This document shows, in pieces, positions 1-8,500 of a stretch of 64,000 nucleotides of DNA. The translations under genes and the position numbers were made by a program. Each line of letters starts with the position of its first letter. The first letter of the stretch is position 1. The DNA is from Pseudahrensia aquimaris. Its GTDB lineage: Bacteria > Pseudomonadota > Alphaproteobacteria > Rhizobiales > Rhizobiaceae. Location: the NCBI RefSeq assembly GCF_042676045.1, contig NZ_JBHTJV010000005.1, positions 1-64,000 on the forward strand, written 5' to 3'. The notes beneath the pieces were generated by a model that worked only from the letters and a program-made list of their open reading frames with translations, had not been told where the DNA came from and ran no database searches.

Positions 1-87
1 AACCCGAAAAGGAAACATGCGAGAAACGGGATGCTGTCACCCGTCGACTTCGAACGACAGCAGAAAATGAACGCCGAGGGTGTCTAA
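1..87 (+). CDS. IS3-family transposase OrfB, C-terminal fragment (cut by window edge)
   Basis: Frame 1 is open from the first base to a TAA at 85-87 and gives 28 residues. They contain the sequence NPKRKHARNGMLSPVDFE, the usual C-terminal tail of IS3-family DDE transposases (a basic N-P-K/R-R-K/R-H stretch followed by LSPVDFE). Only the tail is present, so neither catalytic activity nor intactness can be judged. The fragment is cut by the window edge, not by a visible mutation. Confidence 0.65.
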   Translation, partial: NPKRKHARNGMLSPVDFERQQKMNAEGV

Positions 88-105
88 GAAACTCGGGGCT
101 ATTCA
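1..105 (+). mobile_element. Right end of an IS3-family insertion sequence
   Basis: The first bases encode the C-terminus of an IS3-type transposase (1-87) and are followed by a short tail ending around GGGGCTATTCA (95-105). Many IS3-family elements begin with the reverse complement of such a tail (TGAATAGCCCC...), so position 105 is the likely outer boundary. The left end and target duplication lie outside the window. The element abuts the 3' end of the RTX gene, whose stop is 30 bp away. The family assignment is from pattern recognition, not a search. Confidence 0.6.
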
Positions 106-134
106 TAATGACTGCAAGGTCTTTCATAACCGGA

Positions 135-2702
135 TCAGTAGAATGTGAAGTCTCCTGCATCCAGCGAGACCACAGATCCAGCATCACCCGCGATATCTAT
201 GAAGTTGGATGTGTCCGAATTCAGCGTCACGCGGGCGCTAGATGTGCCGTTGCCGGTGATTGTGAAGTCAGAAAAACTGTCAGCAACTGCCGAAAAAAAG
301 CGCAAATAATCAAGTCCTTGTTCCCAGTCATGGATTGTATCCTGACCGAAGTCTTCGCTGACAAATCTGAATTGGTCACGGTCTTTGCCGCCACGAAGGT
401 CGTCGTCTCCGATGCCTCCTATAAGCGTGTCACGGGCGTTGCCACCGCGAAGGTCATCTTCGCCCGCATCGCCTTGGAGGTAGTCGATGTTGTTGCCGCC
501 AAACAGCCTGTCGTCTCCACCGGAACCGGCAAATCGAGCACGTCCATCGCCGGCACGCATAATGTCATCGGCAGTGCTGGAACCGAGCAGCAATTCTATA
601 GAAGCAAATTGGTCGCCAGTCGTCGCGCCACCGTTCAAAGCTTGGTTGTTGAGATAAACGCGAATGCCCTCATCGCTTGAACGGGCATCGAAACTGTCTC
701 GACCGTTGCCGCCGGAGAAAATGTCCGCTCCCCCTTCATCAATGATGAAGCGATCAATACCTGAATTGCCGTTGAGGCGGTTATCAAGCTCATTGCCCTT
801 TCCGACATGGTTTCCCGCATCGGTGAAAATCAACCGTTCGACATTCGACGTGAGCGTATAGGAGGCGACATCGGTGTAGACGATATCATAGCCACTACCC
901 GCATCTTCGATCACCTCATCACCAGAATTGGAAATATAGTAACGGTCGTTTCCAAGCCCGCCGATAAGATCGGCAGCCCGAACCTCGTCACCCGTGATCG
1001 CGTTGGAAAGATCGTTGCCAATAACTGATAATTCATAGCCACCATCGGCGTCGAATTGCAGCGTTGAAATATCGCCATCCGCCTGATCATCCAGTTGGAA
1101 AATGAGCTTCGTAAGCGAGCTGGTAAGTTGCCCATCAATTTCTGCATCAAACGCCAAGCCGCTGCCGATTTGCGCTGTATGGAACTCCATAGAATTCTCA
1201 AAGAAGTCCAGATCAAGCATAACGCGCTCAAAAGAGCGCAATTCTACAGAGCCGAATGCATATTCTGCCACATCAGGACCAACTGTCATGAAGTTGCTCA
1301 AAGTGTCGTTGTCGTCACCACCGTCAAAGACTGCTCCAGCGACCAATTGCTCTGAACTGCTGAAATAGAATGTGTCGTCTCCGTCCCAACCGTAGACTTG
1401 CCTGTCGCCATTACCGACCACCAATTCGTCATTGAAAATCGTGCCGATCACTTGGCCCGTCGTATAGGCCGGCGACCCGTTGGGGTCATCGCGCGGGTCA
1501 AAAATGGCTGCAAACACATTTGCGTTGATGCTCGCCGTAATGGTGGTGACATAGGTTCCTCCAGCGATAAACCGTCCATCATCAAGCGCCGCGATCGAAG
1601 GCTCGCCAACAAAGCCAAATCTAAATAAATCCTGAAGAATGACAAAGTCGCTACCCACTGGCAGTCCGTCGTCATCAAACCGCTGTCCGACTATCTGGTC
1701 AGTCGCACCTTTTGTGTAGGCGATTACGAACCCACCGCCCGCAAGAGCAACGACTTCTGGTTCATAATTGTTGTCACTCCCTCCAGTGTTCCCCACAAAT
1801 TGAACGGGACCGTCAGCAAAGCCTGCATTGTCGAAAAGCTGGAAGCGGATATCCCTGTCGAGGGCATCATCCTCTCTCCACGCAACGACGAAACCACCAT
1901 TTGTCAAAGCAGCTACGGATACACTGATATCCTCATTAGAATTGGCCGTCGTGCCACCAACCTGAATGTTGCCTCCAATCAACGTCCCATTGGCGGCAAT
2001 CAGATTGAAGTAGACCCCAAACTCCAGGGTAAACGGATCAAATACAGAAGCCGCTAGAACATGATTGCCATTTGACAGTCGGGCCAGCGCCATACTGTCG
2101 ATTTCATCGTAGAATAGAAAAGGACTGCTGACACTAGACGATGGCGTGCCATTGGCGCTAACGAAAGTAATCTTCGTATCGTAGAAACCAGTGCTCGCTT
2201 GATCGTTGATAGCAACTATGAATGAACCATCAGCGTTCGCGGAAATGGCTGGATCGTAGTCATTCGCAGCGCCAGTTCCGGCATCGATGATAGCTCCGTT
2301 TCCAACCAGGTCGATACCTTCTTCATCGGTTCCGAAAATATCCCACCGGCTTTCAGTGTTCGGGACGGGCGGAAATCCGATTTGGTTTGCATAGTTCGTG
2401 GCGATCGCGAATTTACCGTCATTCAGAGCAACAAGTTCGAAGTTTGCTGCTGTAAGGTCTTTGGACTTTCCAACGATGGTCTGCGCGCCAATCTGATTGC
2501 CCAAGGAATCGAACAATCCACCAATCAGCAAAGCATTGTTTAAGCCATCAGTGGTATCGGCGCTGTTGCTTTTCCAGACCATCAGGATGTTGCCGTTGTC
2601 GAGCACAACCGACTTCAAGTGTGTCTGGTCATCGCCGTCAGGACCAACGTCGCCATTGTTCACTCGAAAGCTTTGACGCCAAGTTTCTGGTGTAATGGAC
2701 AT
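135..2702 (-). CDS. RTX-type calcium-binding secreted protein
   Basis: An 855-residue acidic protein. The ATG at 2702 is preferred because GGAGG lies 8 bases upstream; an in-frame codon 27 residues earlier has no such support. Residues 1 to about 420 hold repeated beta-rich units (G-F-V-V-A-W / F-D-N-A-G style) resembling propeller or filament repeats. RTX-like glycine/aspartate nonapeptides appear near residue 430 and again near 575, with a dense block at 724-775 (GSGGDDRLFGG, GGIGDDDLRGG). The C-terminus is non-cleaved, glycine/serine/aspartate-rich and ends in hydrophobic FTFY, as expected for type I secretion. No ABC/HlyD/TolC secretion set is adjacent. The natural function (adhesin, biofilm matrix or enzyme-less S-layer-like protein) is unknown. 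It is divergent from a LytTR regulator gene. Confidence 0.85.
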   Translation of the reverse strand: MSITPETWRQSFRVNNGDVGPDGDDQTHLKSVVLDNGNILMVWKSNSADTTDGLNNALLIGGLFDSLGNQIGAQTIVGKSKDLTAANFELVALNDGKFAIATNYANQIGFPPVPNTESRWDIFGTDEEGIDLVGNGAIIDAGTGAANDYDPAISANADGSFIVAINDQASTGFYDTKITFVSANGTPSSSVSSPFLFYDEIDSMALARLSNGNHVLAASVFDPFTLEFGVYFNLIAANGTLIGGNIQVGGTTANSNEDISVSVAALTNGGFVVAWREDDALDRDIRFQLFDNAGFADGPVQFVGNTGGSDNNYEPEVVALAGGGFVIAYTKGATDQIVGQRFDDDGLPVGSDFVILQDLFRFGFVGEPSIAALDDGRFIAGGTYVTTITASINANVFAAIFDPRDDPNGSPAYTTGQVIGTIFNDELVVGNGDRQVYGWDGDDTFYFSSSEQLVAGAVFDGGDDNDTLSNFMTVGPDVAEYAFGSVELRSFERVMLDLDFFENSMEFHTAQIGSGLAFDAEIDGQLTSSLTKLIFQLDDQADGDISTLQFDADGGYELSVIGNDLSNAITGDEVRAADLIGGLGNDRYYISNSGDEVIEDAGSGYDIVYTDVASYTLTSNVERLIFTDAGNHVGKGNELDNRLNGNSGIDRFIIDEGGADIFSGGNGRDSFDARSSDEGIRVYLNNQALNGGATTGDQFASIELLLGSSTADDIMRAGDGRARFAGSGGDDRLFGGNNIDYLQGDAGEDDLRGGNARDTLIGGIGDDDLRGGKDRDQFRFVSEDFGQDTIHDWEQGLDYLRFFSAVADSFSDFTITGNGTSSARVTLNSDTSNFIDIAGDAGSVVSLDAGDFTFY

Positions 2703-2860
2703 AGGGATTTCCTCCAGTTCATATTGGTGAACAGGCAGAACAGTCCGACTTACGGTGCGCAGGATAGTTGTTGAAACACCCATGCGTGTGCAGCCGCCAT
2801 TCAGCTCTGCTCACGCCCCTCAACGTCCACGCTATTGCCCTTGTCAGTTAGCGTCTCATA

Positions 2861-2891
2861 TAATTCGTGAACACTTCGATTTATTCGTGAA
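2861..2891 (+). promoter_or_regulatory. Two direct repeats, candidate LytTR operator
   Basis: TAATTCGTGAA (2861-2871) and TTATTCGTGAA (2881-2891) are near-identical 11-mers with a 20-bp period, about two helical turns. LytTR-family regulators typically bind pairs of roughly 9-bp direct repeats spaced about two turns apart. The site lies in the divergent gap between the RTX gene and the LytTR gene, right in front of the latter. The second repeat runs into the palindrome GTGAATTCAC (2887-2896). Binding is inferred. Confidence 0.5.
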
Positions 2892-2900
2892 TTCACAGGG

Positions 2901-3758
2901 TTGGTTCTCAACGCCGACTTAAAAGCACAACAAAGCGAAGAACGGTTTGATCCAATGTGGCGATTACTAACCACAAACTCAGTCGGTCATCATGTTTTGA
3001 TGGTGTCCGTGCTCACGCTTGTGTTTGCCCGTCTCGGACCTTTCGGCACCTACTATCTCGGACCGTTCCAAAAGCTGTTCTATTGGGGATTGGCGCTGTC
3101 TCTGTGTGGCGTCATTTTCCGCAGAATGATCGGTTTTGCGCACAATGGAACCTGGTTGCAAGAACACCATTGGGCCGCGCGTATTTTGGCCGGGGCTGCA
3201 TTGGCGGCATTTCCCGCTGGTCTCGTGATTGCCGGCCTTGAGGTTGCGTTTCGAGACAATCAAACACCTCTGGCAGACTATCCCCGTTTTGTGTTCCACA
3301 CGTTTATCATCGGATCGGTCATCGGCACGCTTTGGTTCAAGGTCTTGCTACAACCTGAACCGCAGACCGCAGAAGCCTTCATCGACGCCGACGCAAACAG
3401 TCTTCATGCATCCCCACCACAAAACAATCCTTTTCTGAGCCGCCTTCCAGTCAACGAGCGTGACAACCTGCTATCGCTTTCGATGCAGGACCACTACGTC
3501 GAGACGTACACAACGCAGGGGAGACACATGCTGCTGATGCGTTTCTCGCAAGCGATGGACGAATTGAAGGGCTTCGCCGGAATTCAAATCCACCGCTCCC
3601 ACTGGGTCTCTCTCGATGCCGTCATTCGCCTATACCGAAGCAAAGGTCGCACTTTCGTTCTTCTGAAAGATGACCGCTCACTGCCGGTCAGCGAGACGTT
3701 CCGAAAAGTTGCGATTGAAACTTTAGGACCAGAAATGAAACCGCCAGCCAAGGTTTAA
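2901..3758 (+). CDS. Membrane-anchored LytTR-domain transcriptional regulator
   Basis: A 285-residue protein if started at the TTG at 2901; an ATG at 2955 (267 residues) is a serious alternative, and neither has a strong ribosome-binding site. The N-terminal half has about four hydrophobic segments (roughly residues 28-46, 60-82, 92-118 and 133-155). The C-terminal ~100 residues form a LytTR-type DNA-binding domain: the stretch L-S-L-S-M-Q-D-H-Y-V-E, then R-F-S-Q-A-M-D-E-L, then I-H-R-S-H-W-V-S-L. Such proteins are one-component regulators held in the inner membrane. It is divergent from the RTX gene, and the direct repeats upstream suggest autoregulation and possible control of that neighbour. 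The signal sensed is unknown. Confidence 0.8.
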   Translation: MVLNADLKAQQSEERFDPMWRLLTTNSVGHHVLMVSVLTLVFARLGPFGTYYLGPFQKLFYWGLALSLCGVIFRRMIGFAHNGTWLQEHHWAARILAGAALAAFPAGLVIAGLEVAFRDNQTPLADYPRFVFHTFIIGSVIGTLWFKVLLQPEPQTAEAFIDADANSLHASPPQNNPFLSRLPVNERDNLLSLSMQDHYVETYTTQGRHMLLMRFSQAMDELKGFAGIQIHRSHWVSLDAVIRLYRSKGRTFVLLKDDRSLPVSETFRKVAIETLGPEMKPPAKV

Positions 3759-3854
3759 GCGAGGGTTGATGCACGGCCGCAAACAAGCGTCTCCTTGCAT
3801 TTCGCCGCCCGTTTGGCATGTAAGGGCATTGTTGATCCACTTTGGGTGATTTGT

Positions 3855-4469
3855 TTGACCATTACTGTCCACAAGGGCGATTTGCCCGATCTCACGCGCT
3901 ACGGTGCAAGCGTTGCCATAGACACCGAAACTCTGGGTCTGCAAATCGCACGCGACAGGCTGTGCGTTGTCCAGCTTTCGCCGGGCGATGGCACCGCTGA
4001 TGTGGTGCAGATCGAAAAGGGCCAGACCAGTGCGCCCAATATTGAAAAGCTGTTGAACGACACGAGCGTCACCAAGATCTATCATTTTGGCCGCTTTGAC
4101 ATAGCCGTACTCTACAACGCTTTCGGCGCAATGAGCGTCAACAATTTCTGCACCAAAATCGCTTCACGGCTCACCCGCACCTATACAGATCGCCACGGTT
4201 TGAAAGACCTGTGCCGCGAGTTGTTGGCGGTCGACCTATCGAAGCAGCAGCAATCCTCAGATTGGGCCGCAGAGACGTTATCCGATGCTCAACTCACTTA
4301 CGCAGCATCCGATGTGCTCTATCTCCACCGTCTGCGCGAAGTCTTGATCGAGCGGCTGTCACGCGAAGAGCGCATGGAAGTTGCAGAAGCCTGTTTTGAT
4401 TTTCTACCCATGCGCTGCAAGCTCGATCTAATCGGTTGGGACGAAACTGATATTTTCGCTCATTCTTGA
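3855..4469 (+). CDS. rnd: Ribonuclease D-like 3'-5' exonuclease
   Basis: A 204-residue single-domain DEDDy exonuclease. Exo motifs are visible: AIDTETLGL (acidic DxE, residues ~22-30), the middle motif HFGRFDIAVL, and the Exo III region Y-A-A-S-D-V-L-Y-L (Tyr and Asp). It lacks the C-terminal HRDC domains of the E. coli enzyme, which is usual for the short alphaproteobacterial form. I chose the TTG at 3855 because family members start M-T-[IV]-x-x-H-K-G-D-L-P-D-L; a GTG at 3846 is possible. It precedes lptC, as in other Hyphomicrobiales. Expected role: 3' trimming of structured RNAs. Confidence 0.85.
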   Translation: MTITVHKGDLPDLTRYGASVAIDTETLGLQIARDRLCVVQLSPGDGTADVVQIEKGQTSAPNIEKLLNDTSVTKIYHFGRFDIAVLYNAFGAMSVNNFCTKIASRLTRTYTDRHGLKDLCRELLAVDLSKQQQSSDWAAETLSDAQLTYAASDVLYLHRLREVLIERLSREERMEVAEACFDFLPMRCKLDLIGWDETDIFAHS

Positions 4470-4584
4470 GGCGCAAGCGGACGCAAAGGGGGACGGCCCC
4501 AAAAACACCGCATTGCTGCGCCAGAGCAAATACCGCGCAGCATCGGGCGCCGTGGGCAGTAAGGTAACGGGGGCAGTTTTCGAT

Positions 4585-5274
4585 ATGACAACACAATTGC
4601 CAAACCCCGCTGCCGCTCCTGCGGTTCAATCGCAGCCCCGGCAAGCCAACAAGCGCTCCGATGCGGATTTCTCTCACGCCAAACGCCACTCGCGCATAGT
4701 TTCTATTTTGCGCAAAGCGCTGCCTGCTTTGGCGGTGGCATGGGGCGTTCTATTCCTGTCCAATGCCACCTTTTCTCTGGCAAACCTGCCAGATATCGCC
4801 GTGGATTCCGCTGGCATAGAGGGCGGGAAACTGGTGATGAACGCACCCGTGCTCAGCGGTTTTGACAAACAAAACCGTCCTTTCGATATCAAAGCCGACC
4901 GCGCGATCCAGGACTTGACGGACTCATCCGTGGTCGATCTGGAACAGATTAATGCGCTGCTGCCGATTGATGCGAATACCAAAGCGCGTGTCATCGCTGA
5001 TTTCGGCACATACAACGCAACATCCGAAACCATCACTTTGCGCGAAAACATTTTTATCAATGGTGCGCACGGCATGGATATCACACTGAAAAGCGCCAAC
5101 ATCGACATCAAGAGCGGCACTATGAAAAGCGATGATGCGGTGACTGTGGTATCGAAAGACATGAAAATCAGCGCTGATTCCATTAGTGTGGAAGACAACG
5201 GCAAGCGCGTTGTCTTCAAAAACCGCGTTATGACGACGATCAATCCAAGACAGACGGACAAAGCCAAGAAATGA
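4585..5274 (+). CDS. lptC: LPS export protein LptC
   Basis: A 229-residue bitopic inner-membrane protein. A single hydrophobic helix (about residues 46-66) follows a basic cytoplasmic segment, and the rest is a periplasmic beta-jellyroll typical of LptC/YrbK. LptC takes LPS from the LptB2FG extractor and passes it to the LptA bridge. The start at 4585 gives the family length; the frame is open to 4513 but that adds an unlikely N-terminus. It overlaps lptA by 4 bp (ATGA), so the two are translationally coupled. Sequence conservation in this family is low, so the call rests partly on the lptC-lptA-lptB order. Confidence 0.85.
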   Translation: MTTQLPNPAAAPAVQSQPRQANKRSDADFSHAKRHSRIVSILRKALPALAVAWGVLFLSNATFSLANLPDIAVDSAGIEGGKLVMNAPVLSGFDKQNRPFDIKADRAIQDLTDSSVVDLEQINALLPIDANTKARVIADFGTYNATSETITLRENIFINGAHGMDITLKSANIDIKSGTMKSDDAVTVVSKDMKISADSISVEDNGKRVVFKNRVMTTINPRQTDKAKK

Positions 5275-5867
5275 CTTTTACTACTTCCCCGCGAACGAAT
5301 TTTGCTCCGTCAAAACTTGCGATGATTGCAACAGTTGCGTTGGCAACACTCGTGGTCAATGTGCCCGCTGACACTGCCTTCGCTCAAGCATCGGGCAAGG
5401 CGTTCAGCGGCTTTTCAGGGAGCAGTAAAGATCCAATCCAGATCGGCGCGGACGAACTGGAAATTGTCGACAGTGAAAACCGCGCAACCTATTCCGGTCG
5501 CGTTCAAGTCACACAGGGCTGTTCCACACTCAAAGCGGATAAGTTGACCGCCTTTTACGCGCGCAACAGCAGCGGTGGCGACGGAAACTCGCAAGGCAAC
5601 ATCGAAAAACTGGCGTTCTCCGGCAACGTCTTCGTCTCATCTGGCGAAAACACTGCGACCGCTAAAAGCGGCTCTTTCAACACAGTCACAGAAGACGTTG
5701 TGCTTGAAGGCGATGTCATCGTTTCGCAAGGGCGCAACGCCGCGAAAGGTTGCAAGCTGACCGCTAATTTGAAAACCAATGTCGCCAAATTGCATTCTTG
5801 CGGCAAACGGGTGGTTACAATGATCAATCCCAATGCCGTTAGACAAGCGGCGAAGCCGTGCAACTAG
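5271..5867 (+). CDS. lptA: LPS transport periplasmic protein LptA (OstA family)
   Basis: A 198-residue secreted protein. Residues 1-38 form a signal peptide ending near D-T-A-F-A-Q-A. The mature part has the OstA/LptA pattern: PIQIGADELEIVDSENRATYSG, with substrate-groove beta repeats (TLKADKLTAFYAR; AVFSGNVFVSS-like; DVVLEGDVIVSQG). LptA oligomers bridge inner and outer membranes during LPS export. Four cysteines are present in the mature protein (near residues 84, 162, 177 and 197), more than I would expect, and could form disulfides. The start overlaps the lptC stop. Confidence 0.92.
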   Translation: MTFTTSPRTNFAPSKLAMIATVALATLVVNVPADTAFAQASGKAFSGFSGSSKDPIQIGADELEIVDSENRATYSGRVQVTQGCSTLKADKLTAFYARNSSGGDGNSQGNIEKLAFSGNVFVSSGENTATAKSGSFNTVTEDVVLEGDVIVSQGRNAAKGCKLTANLKTNVAKLHSCGKRVVTMINPNAVRQAAKPCN

Positions 5868-5910
5868 CACGAACCCTGCCCCAATTGCCGCAACAGGATA
5901 TATTTCCGTT

Positions 5911-6750
5911 TTGAAGATTATTAGCCTTCTAACACGCGGCAAACGCGAACCGGACAATCTTCCGGCCGTTAAACAAGCAGGCGGCCCTCACGGGGAGGAG
6001 CAGCCGAAAACAACGCCCCGTTCACGCGACGGGGTGCTGCTCGCCCACGGCCTGATGAAAACCTACAAGAAGCGCACCGTCGTCAACGGCGTCAGCCTCG
6101 GCGTGCGGCGCGGAGAATCGGTTGGACTTTTGGGTCCCAATGGCGCGGGCAAAACCACCTGCTTTTACATGATAACAGGATTGGTAAAGCCCGACGAAGG
6201 CTCGATATTTCTTGATGGCCACGACGTAACCGCCATGCCCATGTATCGCCGCGCACGCCTCGGTATTGGCTATCTTCCGCAAGAAGCGTCAATCTTCCGA
6301 GGGCTTTCTGTCGAGCAAAACATCATGGCTGTGCTGGAGGTTGTGGAACCCAACCGCAAAGAACGCGCCCGTAAGCTCGATGAATTGCTGGAAGAGTTCA
6401 AGATTTCGCATCTTCGCAAATCCCCTTCAATCGCTCTTTCAGGCGGTGAGCGGCGACGGCTTGAAATTGCCCGTGCGCTTGCGACACAACCGGCCTTCAT
6501 GCTGCTTGACGAGCCTTTTGCAGGCGTCGACCCTATTGCCGTTGGCGACATTCAGGAACTCGTTCGCCACCTCACCCGCCGTGGAATTGGCGTGCTGATT
6601 ACCGATCACAATGTCCGTGAAACCCTTGGCCTGATAGACCGAGCTTACATCATCGCCACCGGGCAAGTGCTCACGCACGGCCGCCCTCAAGACATTGTTA
6701 ACAATCCTGACGTTCGTAGGCTCTATCTCGGCGACCAGTTTACACTTTAG
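5911..6750 (+). CDS. lptB: LPS export ABC transporter ATP-binding protein LptB
   Basis: An ABC ATPase with Walker A GPNGAGKTT, Q-loop YLPQEASIF, signature ALSGGERRR, Walker B FMLLDEPFAG and switch histidine ITDHN. The YLPQEASIFR segment and the GERRRLEIARAL signature are typical of LptB. It powers LptFG to extract LPS from the inner membrane. The start is uncertain: TTG at 5911 (279 residues, with ACAGGA 12 bases upstream) or ATG at 5833 (305 residues, overlapping lptA by 35 bp). Either way it carries about 38 or more N-terminal residues beyond the ~240-residue core, which I regard as a lineage feature. lptF/lptG are not in this window. Confidence 0.95.
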   Translation: MKIISLLTRGKREPDNLPAVKQAGGPHGEEQPKTTPRSRDGVLLAHGLMKTYKKRTVVNGVSLGVRRGESVGLLGPNGAGKTTCFYMITGLVKPDEGSIFLDGHDVTAMPMYRRARLGIGYLPQEASIFRGLSVEQNIMAVLEVVEPNRKERARKLDELLEEFKISHLRKSPSIALSGGERRRLEIARALATQPAFMLLDEPFAGVDPIAVGDIQELVRHLTRRGIGVLITDHNVRETLGLIDRAYIIATGQVLTHGRPQDIVNNPDVRRLYLGDQFTL

Positions 6751-6845
6751 CTTTTCCCATTTGGTATGCTTCTTGCTTAACGTTGCCCCACGCTTTACCA
6801 AAACGCGGGGAGCCGGAATTTATCGCGTGAAACCGGGAAGAAGAG

Positions 6846-8387
6846 ATGGGGCTCGCACAAAAGCTCGTTCAGCGGCAAAGCCAGTCTCTGGTGATGACGC
6901 CGCAGCTCAGCCAGTCAATCAAATTGCTGGCCATGTCGAATGTCGAACTGTCGTCATTCATTGAGGATGAACTTGAGCGCAATCCCTTCCTGGAACGCGA
7001 TTCCCGCCCCGATGGCGAAGCGCAAGATGCTCGAAATGACGGGGTAACCGACGCCAAACCAGACGAGAAAATCCGCGATCTGACTGCCCAAAACGATTTG
7101 GAAATCAGTGCGGCGGCTCTCGAAGAAAATCTCGGAACCCGCATCGAAAACGTCTTTCCTGATGAGCAGGACTACACACGGGCCGAGCGTCAAAAACCGG
7201 CAACTGATGACCTGCGGCTCAGCCCATCCGGCCTCGCCATGTCGTCCAACGGCGATGCTCACGACCGCAGCGTGTCTGATTTTTCCGCTGATACGAAAAC
7301 GCTCAACCAGCACTTGCTGGAACAGGCATCAATGGCTCAAGCGGACACCACATGCCTGTTCATCGTCAAAGACTTGATCGAAAATCTTGACGATGCCGGT
7401 TATCTGGATTGTACCTTGGACGAAGTTGTTCAGCGCCTCTCTTGCTCAGAAGACCAAGCGCAATCCGCACTTTCCCTGCTCCAGAGCTTCGAGCCAGCAG
7501 GCGTCGGCGCACGCAATCTGGCAGAGTGCTTGGCTTTGCAATTGCGCGAGAAGAACCGGCTCGACCCAGCCATGCAAACCGTGCTCGACAATCTCAACCT
7601 GCTCGCTAAACGCGATTTCGCTACACTCGCAAAACTGAGTGGCCTCGACATGAGCGATCTGCGCGACTGCGTAGAGGAAATTCGAGCGTGCGACCCCAAG
7701 CCCGGCACAGCGTTTGAAGCCACGCCCATGCAACACATCTCTGCTGATGTGTTCGTGCGCGCCAGCCACGATGGTTCGTGGCAGATCGAGTTAAACAGCG
7801 AGACCCTGCCCCGTGTGTTGGTCAACGAAACCTATGTGACCGCCGTTTCCAGCAAATTGGGCGGCAGCGACGAAAGAGGCTTTGTCGCCGACTGTCTGCA
7901 GACCGCGAGTTGGCTGACCAAGAGCCTCGACCAGAGGGCCAAGACCATTTTGAAGGTCGCTGGCGAGATTGTGCGTCATCAAGACGGCTTCATGGTGCAT
8001 GGCGTATCCCACCTGAAGCCACTGACACTGAAAGAGGTGGCGGAAGCCATCGAAATGCACGAATCGACCGTCAGCCGTGTGACCTCAAACAAATACATGA
8101 TGACGCCCCGCGGTCTGTTTGAATTGAAATATTTTTTTACCACCGGGTTGAGCGACAGCGATGGCGGCGAAACTCATTCATCTGCCGCTGTTCGGGACCA
8201 AATTCGCCGTATGATTGATGCTGAATCAGCAAAAACCGTTCTGAGCGATGATGCGATCGTTGAAGCGCTGAAAGCCAGCGGCATCGAAATTGCCCGCCGC
8301 ACGGTCGCCAAATACCGCGACGCGATGCACATTCCCTCTTCGGTGCAAAGGCGCCGTGAAAAACGTGTGCAAGAGAGCGTCGGCTGA
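6846..8387 (+). CDS. rpoN: RNA polymerase sigma-54 factor RpoN
   Basis: A 513-residue sigma-54. The N-terminal activator-responsive region is intact (M-T-P-Q-L-S-Q-S-I-K-L-L, residues ~18-29, then an acidic stretch), the core-binding domain follows, and the C-terminus has the RpoN box ARRTVAKYRD that recognises the -24 element. The GGGAAGAAGAG before the ATG is a good ribosome-binding site. It recruits RNA polymerase to -24/-12 promoters activated by AAA+ enhancer-binding proteins (nitrogen, C4-dicarboxylate and other regulons). It is followed by hpf and ptsN, the classical proteobacterial rpoN neighbourhood. Confidence 0.97.
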   Translation: MGLAQKLVQRQSQSLVMTPQLSQSIKLLAMSNVELSSFIEDELERNPFLERDSRPDGEAQDARNDGVTDAKPDEKIRDLTAQNDLEISAAALEENLGTRIENVFPDEQDYTRAERQKPATDDLRLSPSGLAMSSNGDAHDRSVSDFSADTKTLNQHLLEQASMAQADTTCLFIVKDLIENLDDAGYLDCTLDEVVQRLSCSEDQAQSALSLLQSFEPAGVGARNLAECLALQLREKNRLDPAMQTVLDNLNLLAKRDFATLAKLSGLDMSDLRDCVEEIRACDPKPGTAFEATPMQHISADVFVRASHDGSWQIELNSETLPRVLVNETYVTAVSSKLGGSDERGFVADCLQTASWLTKSLDQRAKTILKVAGEIVRHQDGFMVHGVSHLKPLTLKEVAEAIEMHESTVSRVTSNKYMMTPRGLFELKYFFTTGLSDSDGGETHSSAAVRDQIRRMIDAESAKTVLSDDAIVEALKASGIEIARRTVAKYRDAMHIPSSVQRRREKRVQESVG

Positions 8388-8500
8388 AAACAGGAGCCTA
8401 AAAACCGGCTCGCGAAAACTTCTTCTGTCAAGACTTTCAATGCGCACCGGAAGGTCTATGATTCTGGCTGTAAGGGGCAACCAAACAGGAGAACCGCCGC

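Noticed and set aside
108..2057. Several plus-strand open frames opposite the RTX gene
   Set aside because: They are shadows of the minus-strand gene's glycine/aspartate-rich coding; none has a ribosome-binding site or a recognisable family.
4513..4584. Upstream start for lptC giving a 253-residue protein
   Set aside because: The added residues do not match the family and a better-placed ATG at 4585 gives the normal length.
8465..8479. Possible sigma-54 promoter before hpf (TGGC...GGCA)
   Set aside because: The GG to GC spacing is off by one from the required 10 bp and the flanking bases do not fit the consensus.
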